The position numbers were made by a program, and so were the translations under genes. Positions 1-7,801 of a stretch of 64,000 nt of DNA are shown piece by piece. Numbering within the stretch: position 1 is the stretch's first letter; every line of letters starts with the position of its first letter. This stretch comes from Ewingella americana ATCC 33852 (lineage in GTDB: Bacteria > Pseudomonadota > Gammaproteobacteria > Enterobacterales > Enterobacteriaceae): assembly GCF_000735345.1 (NCBI RefSeq), contig NZ_JMPJ01000026.1, positions 62,001 to 126,000 of the forward strand, in the 5' to 3' direction. Under the pieces are notes generated by a model. That model saw only the letters and a program-made list of their open reading frames with translations, had not been told where the DNA came from and ran no database searches.

Positions 1-115
1 TTACTGATTGATAATTCGCGCCGCGAAAAATAGTCTAAACCTTGTTTACAGTGCTGGTTTCGCCATTAGCGACTGGCCTATTACCCGTTTGGGTTTGCGT
101 TAACTTTCAAGTCAA

Positions 116-128
116 AAAGAGGATTTCC
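116..128 (+). promoter_or_regulatory. Candidate ChiX small-RNA pairing site over the chiP Shine-Dalgarno
   Basis: The bases AAAGAGGATTTCC lie immediately before the chiP start and contain its AGAGGA ribosome-binding core. In E. coli and Salmonella the sRNA ChiX silences chiP by pairing its GAAAUUCCUCUUU seed with AAAGAGGAAUUUC in the leader. The site here matches apart from one missing A, so a bulged duplex is expected. The sequence match is seen; the regulation is inferred, and no chiX gene lies in this window. Confidence 0.55.
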
Positions 129-129
129 C

Positions 130-1611
130 ATGTTGAGTCAATTTAACAGGGGCAGGGCTGCGGCTGGCCTTAACCCAATAGCAAGAATGAAACCGATTTC
201 TCTGGCGCTGGCTGGAACCTTGTTAGGCGGTGGCTTGATGAGTATGCCGGACGCCCAAGCGGCAGGCTTTATTGACGATTCATCGCTCACCGGCGGCATC
301 TATTACTGGCAGCGTGAACGTGACCGTAAAGATCTGAATAAAACCAAAGAAGAAACCCGTCCTGACGGCAGCAAAGTGACGGTAAATAACCCCGATTATA
401 ATAAATACGCCACCAACCTCTCTCACTCCACGGCCAACTTAAACCTCGATTTCTCCTCCGGTTATGCCTGGGACATGTTCGGTATTGATCTGGCGGCCTT
501 CACCGCCGTTGAGCTCGCCGAAGCCAGTGACAGCGGCCACCCGAACGAAATCGCGTTCTCCTCCAGCAACCACGCTTATGACGAAGACTACTCCGGCGAC
601 AAAGGCGGGGTCAGCCTGTACAAAGCAGCGGGTAAATTTAAATATGGCGGCTTCTGGGGCCACGCGGGTTACATCCAGCCAACTGGCCAGACGCTGATCG
701 CACCGCACTGGAGCTTTATGCCGGGTACCTATCGCGGTGCCGAAGCGGGCTACAAACATGACTTTGGTGACCCGGGCGAACTGAGCTTCTCCTACATGTG
801 GGCCGACGAGTACAAATCCCCGTGGCACCTTGAGATGGATGATTTCCGCCGTGCTGACCGCACCACCGGCGTCTCTTACATTCACTCACTGGGCGCCAAA
901 TACGACTTCAAAAATGACTTCGTGCTGGAAGCCGCTTTTGGTCAAGCCGAGAACTATGTTGACCAATACTTTGGTAAGGCTTCTTACAAACTTGAGCTGG
1001 CGGGCAACCCATTAACTACCAGCTATCAGTTCTACGGTTCGAAAGACAAGATTGGCGACAGCAACGATCCAAACAGTCTGTACGACGGCATGGCTTGGTT
1101 GCAGGCGCTGACCTTCGGTTACACCACCGGGCAGTTTAACTGGCGTCTCGAAGGCACCATGGTGAAGGCGGATGGCAACCAAGGTTATTTCCTGCAACGC
1201 ATGACCCCTACGTATTCTTCTTCTAACGGCCGTCTTGACGTGTGGTGGGACAACCGTTCCGACTTCAACGCCAACGGCGAGAAAGCTGTGTATGCGGGCG
1301 TGCTGTATGACTTGGCGAAATGGGATCTTCCGGGCTTCGCGGTGGGCGGTTCTTACGTCTACGCGTGGGATGCAAAACCAAGCTCCAACCCGATTTATGA
1401 CCAGAGCCAGCGTTTGAAAGAGAGTGCGTGGAGCCTCGACGCGCTGTACACCGTGCAGGGCGGCCGCGCCAAAGGCACCTTGTTCAAGCTTCACTACACC
1501 CAATATGACAACCATTCCGACATCCCAAGCTGGGGCGGCGGCTACGGCAACATCTTCCAAGATGAGAAAGACGTGAAGTTCATTGTTATTGCACCATTCA
1601 CAATCTTCTAA
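130..1611 (+). CDS. chiP: Chitoporin ChiP, OprD-family outer-membrane channel
   Basis: Outer-membrane porin for uptake of chitooligosaccharides. The protein has 493 residues, starts with a signal peptide ending near DAQAAG, and continues with the [20 protein letters not shown] segment typical of ChiP/YbfM. It ends in aromatic phenylalanine (APFTIF), as expected for a BAM-assembled beta-barrel. The ATG at 130 has a good AGAGGA site and gives an N-terminal extension before a second possible ATG at 187 ([10 protein letters not shown]); either start leaves a signal peptide. chiQ follows 22 bases later on the same strand and is probably co-transcribed. In E. coli chiPQ sits between glnS and fur, matching the order here. 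Likely repressed by ChiX through the site over its ribosome-binding region. Confidence 0.95.
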   Translation: MLSQFNRGRAAAGLNPIARMKPISLALAGTLLGGGLMSMPDAQAAGFIDDSSLTGGIYYWQRERDRKDLNKTKEETRPDGSKVTVNNPDYNKYATNLSHSTANLNLDFSSGYAWDMFGIDLAAFTAVELAEASDSGHPNEIAFSSSNHAYDEDYSGDKGGVSLYKAAGKFKYGGFWGHAGYIQPTGQTLIAPHWSFMPGTYRGAEAGYKHDFGDPGELSFSYMWADEYKSPWHLEMDDFRRADRTTGVSYIHSLGAKYDFKNDFVLEAAFGQAENYVDQYFGKASYKLELAGNPLTTSYQFYGSKDKIGDSNDPNSLYDGMAWLQALTFGYTTGQFNWRLEGTMVKADGNQGYFLQRMTPTYSSSNGRLDVWWDNRSDFNANGEKAVYAGVLYDLAKWDLPGFAVGGSYVYAWDAKPSSNPIYDQSQRLKESAWSLDALYTVQGGRAKGTLFKLHYTQYDNHSDIPSWGGGYGNIFQDEKDVKFIVIAPFTIF

Positions 1612-1633
1612 AACACCGTCGGGATGAAAAATT

Positions 1634-1987
1634 ATGAAAATGAAATCGATTAAAAACGTGTTGTTGGTGGTGGCTTCCGTGGCGTTACTCGGAGCCTGTT
1701 CGGACCCGAGCACCAGTAAGGCTGACCAGCTGCGTCACTCTTACACCAACTGTATCAATACCTCGAATGGCGAGGCGGATAAGCTGGCGACCTGCCAAAC
1801 TATTCTCGAATCGCTGAAGAAAGAAAAAGCGCACGAAGCCTTTGCTAATAAAGAAACCGTGCGAGTGATTGATTACCAGAAGTGCCTGACGGCGCGTAAA
1901 ACCGGCGACGGACAGAGCTATGCCGAAGATTGCGGCAAAATCTGGCAAGAGATCAAAGCCAACAATTCACCAAGCGCGATGAAATAA
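1634..1987 (+). CDS. chiQ: ChiQ (YbfN-like) lipoprotein
   Basis: A small protein of 117 residues with a lipoprotein signal: a hydrophobic stretch ending in LLGAC, so the cysteine near residue 22 would be lipidated. The mature part is hydrophilic, with several more cysteines (CINTS, CQTIL, CLTAR, CGKIW) that could form disulfides in the periplasm. It follows chiP in the same operon, as in E. coli chiPQ. The precise function is unknown; a role assisting the chitoporin is inferred only from operon position. A terminator follows the stop codon by about 55 bases. Confidence 0.85.
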   Translation: MKMKSIKNVLLVVASVALLGACSDPSTSKADQLRHSYTNCINTSNGEADKLATCQTILESLKKEKAHEAFANKETVRVIDYQKCLTARKTGDGQSYAEDCGKIWQEIKANNSPSAMK

Positions 1988-2042
1988 AGTGAGTTTGAAG
2001 CTGTAGCGGCAGGGCAGTAGCGTTCGCCGCGAGCCAAAAAAT

Positions 2043-2077
2043 AACCCCGATTTCTAATTAAGACGTCGGGGTTTTTT
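2043..2077 (+). terminator. Intrinsic terminator of chiPQ
   Basis: A CCCCGA / TCGGGG stem with a 15-base loop runs directly into six T residues. It lies just past chiQ and fits termination of the chiPQ transcript. Confidence 0.75.
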
Positions 2078-2122
2078 AATGTCTGCAGCGAGCGGGGAGA
2101 AGTTGGGGAGAAGTTTAGGCAT

Positions 2123-2144
2123 AAAAAAACCGCTTTTCAGCGGC
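2123..2144 (-). terminator. Intrinsic terminator of fur
   Basis: Read on the minus strand, an AGCCGCT / AGCGGT hairpin with a short A-rich loop is followed by seven T residues. It lies about 60 bases past the fur stop codon. Confidence 0.75.
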
Positions 2145-2201
2145 TAATTTTAGTTCTGCTCCATCTCAGGCAGAACATAACGCATGACTACAGAACTGCG
2201 A

Positions 2202-2657
2202 TTACAGTGCTGGTTTATCGTTATGCAGGCTGTCATCTTCACGGCAGTCACCCAGTTCGCAGTGGCCGTACAGATAGAGGCTGTGGTTAGTCAATTTAAT
2301 GCCGTGTTTCTTGGCAATTTCACGCTGACGCGCTTCGATTGACTCATCGCGGAATTCAATAACGCGGCCGCAATCAAGGCAAATCAGGTGGTCATGGTGA
2401 TGCTGTTGGGTCAGTTCGAAAACAGATTTGCCGCCTTCGAAGTTATGACGGGTAACAATACCTGCGTCATCAAATTGGTTCAGAACGCGGTAAACCGTCG
2501 CCAGACCAATCTCTTCACCCATATCAATTAATTGCTTGTACAAATCTTCCGCGCTGACGTGATGACCTTCCGGCGCTTGCAGCACTTCCAGGATCTTAAG
2601 TCGCGGAAGCGTGACTTTTAAGCCAGCTTTCTTCAGTGCGGTATTATTGTCAGTCAT
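2202..2657 (-). CDS. fur: Ferric uptake regulator Fur
   Basis: Iron-responsive global repressor, 151 residues. The N-terminal winged helix (about residues 1-80, with the LKVTLPRLKILEVLQ helix) binds Fur boxes. The HHHDHLICLDCGRVIEF segment near residues 86-102 holds the regulatory metal ligands and the CxxC structural zinc pair. A second CELGDC pair lies near residues 132-138. Length and sequence match enterobacterial Fur. The start is an ATG preceded by an ACAGGA site. It lies downstream of fldA on the same strand, as in E. coli, where fur is transcribed both from its own promoter and from fldA. A short overlapping upstream reading frame may couple its translation. Confidence 0.98.
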   Translation of the reverse strand: MTDNNTALKKAGLKVTLPRLKILEVLQAPEGHHVSAEDLYKQLIDMGEEIGLATVYRVLNQFDDAGIVTRHNFEGGKSVFELTQQHHHDHLICLDCGRVIEFRDESIEARQREIAKKHGIKLTNHSLYLYGHCELGDCREDDSLHNDKPAL

Positions 2658-2698
2658 GCGGATTCAGTCCTGTTACTATGCTTGTCACGTTGAGGCAT
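2654..2698 (-). CDS. Possible uof-like leader peptide overlapping the fur start
   Basis: A 14-codon frame, MPQRDKHSNRTESA, ends with a TGA that overlaps the fur ATG (ATGA). In E. coli a leader frame called uof, 28 codons, also overlaps the fur start and couples fur translation to RyhB repression. The frame here is shorter, because an in-frame TGA lies six codons upstream of its ATG, and its ribosome-binding site (CAGGC) is weak. Stop-start overlap is seen; homology and function are inferred. Confidence 0.35.
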   Translation of the reverse strand: MPQRDKHSNRTESA

Positions 2699-2765
2699 GA
2701 AGCCTGTGGTATCAGTTCATGGTGAATAGGGGGATCTGTTAACGAAGATCACACTTTTCACGACT

Positions 2766-2784
2766 GTTGCGATCAGATCGCAAC
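2766..2784. repeat. Perfect 19-bp palindrome between fldA and fur
   Basis: GTTGCGATC-A-GATCGCAAC is a perfect 9-1-9 inverted repeat about 110 bases upstream of fur. It has no T-tract on either side, so it does not look like a terminator. It has the 19-bp length and symmetry of a Fur box but almost none of its sequence. It is probably a protein-binding site of unknown specificity. Confidence 0.5.
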
Positions 2785-2937
2785 GGCTTGATCAATAGAA
2801 TAAACCAAGATCTAAGTGTACCTTGATACCGCTGAAAGTTACAATTTTGTAGCGGTTAAATTGTTAATTTCAGTAATAGATTGGCCCTTTCGACGTGTAA
2901 TCAACGACTCAGGGCCTTTCTTGCCATCAGCCAATGA

Positions 2938-3465
2938 TTAGCCAATGATTTCAGCTAAACTCAATTCTTCGGTGATCTGTTTCACCCATGCATCCACGCG
3001 CTCATTGGTCAGTTCTGGCTGACGGTCTTCGTCAATCGCCAAGCCGATGAAGTGGGTGTCATCCGCCATACCTTTTGACGCTTCGTAGTGGTAACCGGCA
3101 GTTGGCCAGTGACCTACGATAACCGCGCCGCGTGGCTCGATGATGTCACGCACGGTGCCCATCGCGTCACAGAAGTATTCGGCATAATCTTCCTGATCGC
3201 CACAGCCAAACAGGGCAACCAGCTTACCTTCGAAATCTATCTCTTCCAGCGATGGGAAAAAGTCGTCCCAGTCACACTGTGCTTCGCCGTAATACCAGGT
3301 TGGAATGCCGATCAGCAAAATGTCGAATTTTTCCAAATCCTCTTTGCTGCTTTTCGCAATGTCATGTACCTCGGCAACATCTTTACCCAACTGCTTTTGG
3401 ATCATTTTTGCGATGTTTTCGGTGTTACCTGTATCGGATCCAAAGAAGATTCCTACTACGGCCAT
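2938..3465 (-). CDS. fldA: Flavodoxin 1
   Basis: FMN-binding electron carrier of 175 residues. It donates electrons to radical-SAM and other reductive enzymes after reduction by flavodoxin reductase. The phosphate-binding loop is GSDTGNTENIAK near residues 9-20, and the isoalloxazine-contacting loops include PTWYYGEAQCDWD near residue 55 and GCGDQEDYAEYFCDA near residue 90. Length equals E. coli FldA. The ATG is preceded by an AAGAGG element about 12 bases away, a rather long spacing. It lies upstream of fur on the same strand, with a 280-bp gap. In E. coli ybfE directly follows fldA on its upstream side; here a chemoreceptor gene intervenes. Confidence 0.97.
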   Translation of the reverse strand: MAVVGIFFGSDTGNTENIAKMIQKQLGKDVAEVHDIAKSSKEDLEKFDILLIGIPTWYYGEAQCDWDDFFPSLEEIDFEGKLVALFGCGDQEDYAEYFCDAMGTVRDIIEPRGAVIVGHWPTAGYHYEASKGMADDTHFIGLAIDEDRQPELTNERVDAWVKQITEELSLAEIIG

Positions 3466-3754
3466 AAGATTTCTAACCTCTTGTTCTCAATGAAAAGCCT
3501 GATCCTGACTATCCGCGTCGTTGCCACTCTGACTGGCCGACTGTGGATAGCGGAAATATACCCTAGGCAATAATGCCGCAAATAATAACAAACTCATCGC
3601 ACAGAGAACATGCCTCCGCGCAGCTTGCAGTTAACTAACAAGTTTATCGGGCATTGATGACGAGCGTTATCGCCTTTGTGTGTTTTGTGTGGCTATTCGG
3701 CATACGTCTGCCGCTCACTCCCTAAGCAAAACTGAAAGAATTTCACGTTGTTCC

Positions 3755-3781
3755 TAAATTTTACCCACTCAGCGCCGATAG
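3755..3781 (+). promoter_or_regulatory. Sigma-28 (FliA) flagellar class 3 promoter of the chemoreceptor
   Basis: TAAATTTT, an 11-base spacer, and GCCGATAG. The sigma-28 consensus is TAAAGTTT-N11-GCCGATAA, so the spacer is exact and each element has one mismatch. Transcription should start near 3788-3790, about 147 bases before the chemoreceptor start, placing this gene in the flagellar/chemotaxis regulon. Confidence 0.8.
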
Positions 3782-3788
3782 ATGAAGC

Positions 3789-3936
3789 GAGAGGAAACTC
3801 GTCAGTACAAGCAATCGATGCCCGGAGAGGTGTTCACCCTGTCCCGAGGCATATGCCTTCCGGCGACCTGTGTGATTCTCCGCATCCCCGTTAATACACA
3901 TAAAAAGAAACAGAGCTGTTTCACGAGAGGCACATC
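3789..3936 (+). other. Structured 5' leader of the chemoreceptor mRNA
   Basis: The transcript predicted from the sigma-28 promoter begins with a CGAG / CTCG hairpin near 3788-3802. A nested structure follows: GATGC (3817-3821) can pair with GCATC (3882-3886), and CCGGA (3822-3826) with TCCGG (3859-3863). Inside these lie a GGT-GTTC-ACC hairpin and the AGGC-ATAT-GCCT hairpin (3847-3858). GGAGA (3824-3828) could instead pair with TCTCC (3877-3881), which competes with the CCGGA stem. No known riboswitch motif was recognised. Just before the start codon is GAGAGG, the ribosome-binding site. Confidence 0.45.
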
Positions 3937-5601
3937 GTGCAATTTTTGAAAAACATTACCATCAGGACCGCAATGCTGGTCATTCTCGGTACATTTAGTG
4001 TCATGTGGGCGGGCGTGGCTATCTATACCGTAACTTCACTCAATTCATTGACCAGAAATGCCGAAATCAACGTGGCATTAGTCAACGATCTCACCTTGAT
4101 CCATAAAGGAAGTGATCAATATTTTAGAACCCAAACGCGTTTGACTCGTGCGATGTCAGCGTTACAAAACGACCCTAACCAGAAACCGGAGCTGTTCGAT
4201 GGCGCGAAACTGGCGCTGAAAAATATGACTGACGCACTTAATGCGTTTAAAAATGCCCCACATCCGGGGTTGGATGATGCCGTGGTTCAGGAGCTGATAA
4301 CCGACTGGACTAATCTGGCGGAGCAGGGCGCAACGCCACTGTTCAACGCCGCCAGCAGCAAGAACGCCGAGGCGTATAAGCAGATTTCTACCGTCAGCGT
4401 TGTGCCGCTGAGCGTGAAGTTTGGTGCCTCGGTGGAGAAAGCTAACGCATTGATTGCTGATGCATTAAAGCGCACCGAGCAGCAGTCGACTCACCTGACG
4501 CAAATGAGCAAAATCATCCTGCTGGTGGCCTTCGCGCTGGGCATGGTGATCCTGTTTCTTACCGACCGCTATCTGATGTGGGGATTAGTTAAACCGCTGA
4601 ATAAAATCCGTGACCAGTTTGCGGTAATTGCGCGCGGCGACTTGACCCACAATCTGGAGGAGTTCGGCAAAAACTGTGCCGGGAAGCTGATCCCATTGCT
4701 GAACGTGATGCAAAACAGCCTGATCAACACCGTGCAAACCATTCGCAACTGCACCAATAACATCTATCAGGGCGCTTCTGAGATTTCTGCCGGTAACAAT
4801 GACCTCTCCTCGCGCACCGAGCAGCAGGCATCGGCGCTGGAAGAGACGGCAGCCAGCATGGAGCAGCTGACTGCGACGGTGAAACACAACGCCGACAATG
4901 CTCATCACGCCAGCCAACTGGTGGTGGAAGCCTCTGCCACGGCGCGCAAGGGCGGCAACATTGTCGCGGACGTGGTCAGCACCATGAAAGACATCTCCGG
5001 CAGCTCGAAAAAGATTGCTGAGATCACGGCGGTGATCAACAGCATTGCTTTCCAAACCAACATTCTGGCGCTGAACGCGGCGGTTGAAGCGGCGCGCGCG
5101 GGCGAGCAGGGGCGCGGTTTTGCCGTGGTCGCCAGCGAAGTGCGTAACTTGGCCCAGCGCAGTGCGCAGGCGGCGAAAGAGATTGAACAGCTGATCAGCG
5201 AGTCAGTCTCGCGCGTAGATAATGGTTCGAAGCTGGTGGAGCAGGCGGGTAACACCATGGATGACGTGGTGCGCTCGATAACGCATGTGACCGACATCAT
5301 GGCGGAAATTGCCTCGGCGTCGGATGAGCAGAGTAAAGGGATTAGCCAAGTGGCCGTGGCGGTAACGCAGATGGACAGCGTGACGCAGCAAAACGCCGCG
5401 CTAGTGGAAGAGGCGTCGCAGGCTGCGGTTTCTCTGGAAGAGCAGGCGGCCTTGCTGAACAACGCGGTGGCGACTTTCAAACTGCGCGACAGCGTGACGC
5501 GCGTGGCTCAGCATCAGGTTGCATCTTCGCGAGCACCGTTGCTGCGCCCGGACTTGGGGGCAACTAGCGCTAAAAGCAGTGAAAATTGGGAAACGTTTTA
5601 A
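3937..5601 (+). CDS. Methyl-accepting chemotaxis protein, Tar/Tsr type
   Basis: Transmembrane chemoreceptor of 554 residues. Order: first membrane helix (about 10-30), a periplasmic four-helix sensing domain (about 32-190) with a QTRLTRAM segment resembling the ligand-contact helix of Tar/Tsr, a second membrane helix (about 191-212), HAMP (about 213-265), and a cytoplasmic signalling hairpin with the conserved [20 protein letters not shown] tip. The C-terminus is NWETF, the CheR/CheB-docking pentapeptide of high-abundance receptors, so it probably functions like Tsr or Tar rather than as a minor receptor. The start is GTG with GAGAGG upstream. The ligand cannot be told from sequence. It is an insertion relative to the E. 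coli fldA-ybfE order and has its own FliA promoter and long leader. Confidence 0.93.
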   Translation: MQFLKNITIRTAMLVILGTFSVMWAGVAIYTVTSLNSLTRNAEINVALVNDLTLIHKGSDQYFRTQTRLTRAMSALQNDPNQKPELFDGAKLALKNMTDALNAFKNAPHPGLDDAVVQELITDWTNLAEQGATPLFNAASSKNAEAYKQISTVSVVPLSVKFGASVEKANALIADALKRTEQQSTHLTQMSKIILLVAFALGMVILFLTDRYLMWGLVKPLNKIRDQFAVIARGDLTHNLEEFGKNCAGKLIPLLNVMQNSLINTVQTIRNCTNNIYQGASEISAGNNDLSSRTEQQASALEETAASMEQLTATVKHNADNAHHASQLVVEASATARKGGNIVADVVSTMKDISGSSKKIAEITAVINSIAFQTNILALNAAVEAARAGEQGRGFAVVASEVRNLAQRSAQAAKEIEQLISESVSRVDNGSKLVEQAGNTMDDVVRSITHVTDIMAEIASASDEQSKGISQVAVAVTQMDSVTQQNAALVEEASQAAVSLEEQAALLNNAVATFKLRDSVTRVAQHQVASSRAPLLRPDLGATSAKSSENWETF

Positions 5602-5634
5602 CTAATTTGAACAGGTTGCAGGCAACCTAAAATG

Positions 5635-5662
5635 AGCGGGTAGCCAGAGATGGCTGCCCGCT
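5635..5662. terminator. Hairpin between convergent chemoreceptor and ybfE
   Basis: AGCGGG-T-AGCCA and TGGCT-G-CCCGCT form a strong stem with one mismatch. It lies between the stop codons of two convergent genes. There is no clear T-tract, so its role as a terminator is inferred from position. Confidence 0.5.
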
Positions 5663-5667
5663 GAGGT

Positions 5668-5949
5668 TCAGCTTTCGTGATGATTCAGATGCGCCAGAAG
5701 CATCTCTTCAATCAACTCACTACGACTGATATTGCGTTCTTCGGCTAGCTTATTGAGCGTATCAACAGCTTCTGCATTAATTTTTAGCTCGACGCGTCGC
5801 AAACCGCTCGCTTTATCGCGACGAAGTTGATTGCGCTTATTAATCCTAAGCTGCTCATCTCGTGAAAGCGGATTTGTTTTCGGACGCCCCGGACGGCGAT
5901 CATCTGCGAACAGATCAAGCGTCGTGCGATCCAGTTGTTCTTTTGCCAT
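5668..5949 (-). CDS. ybfE: YbfE, small ribbon-helix-helix-like protein
   Basis: A protein of 93 residues beginning MAKEQLDRTTL, the start conserved with E. coli YbfE. A longer frame from a GTG at 5991 exists but has no family support. The C-terminal half (VELKINAEAVDTLNKLAEER, then NISRSELIEEMLL) resembles a ribbon-helix-helix DNA-binding fold. The N-terminal half is basic, with RRPGRPKTN resembling an AT-hook. E. coli ybfE is LexA-controlled, but I found no CTG-N10-CAG site in the upstream gap here. Molecular function is not established. It is upstream of fldA in E. coli; here the chemoreceptor separates them. Confidence 0.88.
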   Translation of the reverse strand: MAKEQLDRTTLDLFADDRRPGRPKTNPLSRDEQLRINKRNQLRRDKASGLRRVELKINAEAVDTLNKLAEERNISRSELIEEMLLAHLNHHES

Positions 5950-6208
5950 AGGTAGCGGTAAAACCAGGAAAGTTACATCGGAAAACGGCACGCCGTTTCT
6001 GACGATTGCCTTACATATTTCGGGCTAATCACCCAACCCAACTTCGAGACGCCCCGCACAACGGTTACCCAGATTGGGGCGGCAAAATTTTAGCGCGCAA
6101 TCATACCCTAGCCGCGCCGCGATTCACAACGGTTAAAAGCCCAAATTTATAGCTAAATGATTAAGTTATGCAGACTTTTTGCACAATTTATCCCCAGCTT
6201 ATTAAACA

Positions 6209-6979
6209 TCAGGCTTCATCGATGAAACGGTGTACAGCGCGAAGCACGGCGTCAGGTTTTTCCGCATGGACCCAGTGACCTGTTCCGGCGACCACGTGGG
6301 CACGCGCCTGAGGGAATTGGCTGGCAATGGCGTCGCGGTACTTATCTTGCACATAAGGCGACAGGCCGCCGCGAATAAAGAGTGCAGGGTGGTTCCACGC
6401 GGGAATGTTTTCCCAGCCGATGATTTTGGCGTACTCCGCCATCAGCACCGGTACATTAAAGCGCCACTCGCCCTGCTGGAAGGATTTCAGCAAGAACTGA
6501 ATCACGCCTTCTTCATCTATATATTGACGCATGCACTCGGCGGCGGACTGGCGGTCACCAGCCTTGGCGTCGGTCACGGCGTTAACGGCGGCAAAAATTT
6601 CGTCGTGGCGGCGGGTGTCATAGTCCACCGGCGCGATATCAATCGCCACCAGCTTTTCAATGCGCTCGGGCGCCAGCGCGGTCATCGCCATCGCCGCTTT
6701 GCCGCCCATTGAGTGACCAATCACCAGCGCTTTTTCAAAGCCGACTTCATCCATGGTGTCCAATAAATCCTGCGCCATGGCGGCATAAGACATGTCATCT
6801 GAACGGCCTGACTGGCCATGGTTACGCATATCTACTTGCAGCACCTGATGCTGCTGTTTCAAGTCGCGCGCCAGCACCCCGAGATTATCCAGCGTGCCGA
6901 ACAGGCCGTGGATCAGCAAAACGGGCAGGGTTTGATTCTCAGGCTGGGCAGATTCTTGCAGACGATAATGTAATTTCAT
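6209..6979 (-). CDS. ybfF: YbfF, alpha/beta-hydrolase esterase
   Basis: Soluble esterase of the alpha/beta-hydrolase fold, 256 residues from the MKLHYRLQ start. The nucleophile elbow is GHSMGG near residue 88, the oxyanion region is HGLFGTLDNLG near residue 25, and the catalytic histidine is in GTGHWVHAEKP near the C-terminus. It acts on short acyl esters and acyl-CoA thioesters in the E. coli family member; the physiological substrate is unknown. In-frame ATGs at 6991 and 7009 are possible, but the family starts at MKL. It is divergent from seqA, as in E. coli. Confidence 0.93.
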   Translation of the reverse strand: MKLHYRLQESAQPENQTLPVLLIHGLFGTLDNLGVLARDLKQQHQVLQVDMRNHGQSGRSDDMSYAAMAQDLLDTMDEVGFEKALVIGHSMGGKAAMAMTALAPERIEKLVAIDIAPVDYDTRRHDEIFAAVNAVTDAKAGDRQSAAECMRQYIDEEGVIQFLLKSFQQGEWRFNVPVLMAEYAKIIGWENIPAWNHPALFIRGGLSPYVQDKYRDAIASQFPQARAHVVAGTGHWVHAEKPDAVLRAVHRFIDEA

Positions 6980-7170
6980 GGTGAAGTTCATGCAGATAAA
7001 CAATCTCATTAGGTTATCATGAGTTGCTGAAAATTTTTAAACCGGAAAGTTTTAGCCAGATGCCTGATTGGGATTTAGCGCTGCGAAGCAGATAGCAGAA
7101 GGCTTGAGCAGAAAGCGTGGATAAATCTGCTTTTTGTGTTGTGACCTGTTCGTTAACGCGCAGAAGTTTG

Positions 7171-7176
7171 TATAAT
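7171..7176 (+). promoter_or_regulatory. seqA promoter -10 element
   Basis: A perfect TATAAT hexamer lies 44 bases upstream of the seqA start. No good -35 hexamer is present at 17 bases (GTTCGT). The preceding GT-rich bases may help. Confidence 0.5.
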
Positions 7177-7219
7177 CCTTTTCGAACGAATTAAGTAGAA
7201 AAAACAGTACTGGAAAAAG

Positions 7220-7777
7220 ATGAAAACTATTGAGGTTGACGAAGAACTCTACCGTTATATTGCCAGCCATACGCAGCATATCGGCGAAAGTGCGTCGGAT
7301 ATTTTGCGCCGTATGCTGAAGTTTTCTGCCGGGCAGGAAGCGAAAACCACCCCTGCCGATGCGGGCGCGCAGGTTGCTGCCGCCACCGCCGCAGAAAAAG
7401 CGCCTGTCGTGGCTGCTAACACCGCGCGTGATAAAGTCCGCGCCGTGCGCGAGCTGCTGCTTTCTGATGACTATGCAGAACAGACCAAGGCAGTGAACCG
7501 TTTCATGCTGATCCTGTCTACCTTGTACTGTCTGAATCCTAAAGAATTTGCTGCGGCGACGGACTCCCTGCACGGCCGCACGCGCACCTATTTCGCCGGC
7601 GACCAGCAGACATTGCTGCAAAATGGTAACCATACGAAGCCTAAACACGTTCCTGGAACGCCGTATTGGGTTATCACGAATACCAACACAGATCGCAAAC
7701 GCAGCATGATCGAACACATCATGCAGTTGATGCAGTTCCCTCAAGAACTGACCGACAAAGTCTGCGGTACCCTCTAA
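7220..7777 (+). CDS. seqA: SeqA, replication-origin sequestration protein
   Basis: Binds hemimethylated GATC sites behind replication forks and at oriC, delaying re-initiation. The protein has 185 residues. The first 35 (MKTIEVDEELYRYIASHTQH and on to ILRRMLKF) are the dimerisation/filament domain. An alanine-rich linker follows (about 40-75). The C-terminal domain carries the GRTRTYFAGDQQTLLQNGNH hairpin that reads the methylated GATC, and ends PQELTDKVCGTL. It is 24 bases upstream of pgm and co-oriented, the conserved seqA-pgm operon. Confidence 0.98.
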   Translation: MKTIEVDEELYRYIASHTQHIGESASDILRRMLKFSAGQEAKTTPADAGAQVAAATAAEKAPVVAANTARDKVRAVRELLLSDDYAEQTKAVNRFMLILSTLYCLNPKEFAAATDSLHGRTRTYFAGDQQTLLQNGNHTKPKHVPGTPYWVITNTNTDRKRSMIEHIMQLMQFPQELTDKVCGTL

Positions 7778-7801
7778 TTTCAGCGTAAGGGAGATGCACA
7801 C

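Noticed and set aside
1-129. 3' end of glnS at the window start
   Set aside because: glnS precedes chiP in E. coli, but no conserved glutaminyl-tRNA synthetase C-terminus is readable in the first bases; the window appears to start in the gap.
2766-2784. Fur box or CRP site for the 19-bp palindrome
   Set aside because: Length matches a Fur box, but few bases agree with GATAATGAT-A-ATCATTATC. The CRP half-sites would be five rather than six bases apart and lack TGTGA.
3789-3936. c-di-GMP (GEMM) riboswitch in the chemoreceptor leader
   Set aside because: GEMM leaders precede some chemoreceptor genes, but the invariant segments I know for this class are absent. Only generic stems are visible.
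5950-6208. LexA box upstream of ybfE
   Set aside because: E. coli ybfE is LexA-controlled, so I looked for CTG-N10-CAG on both strands of the gap and found none.
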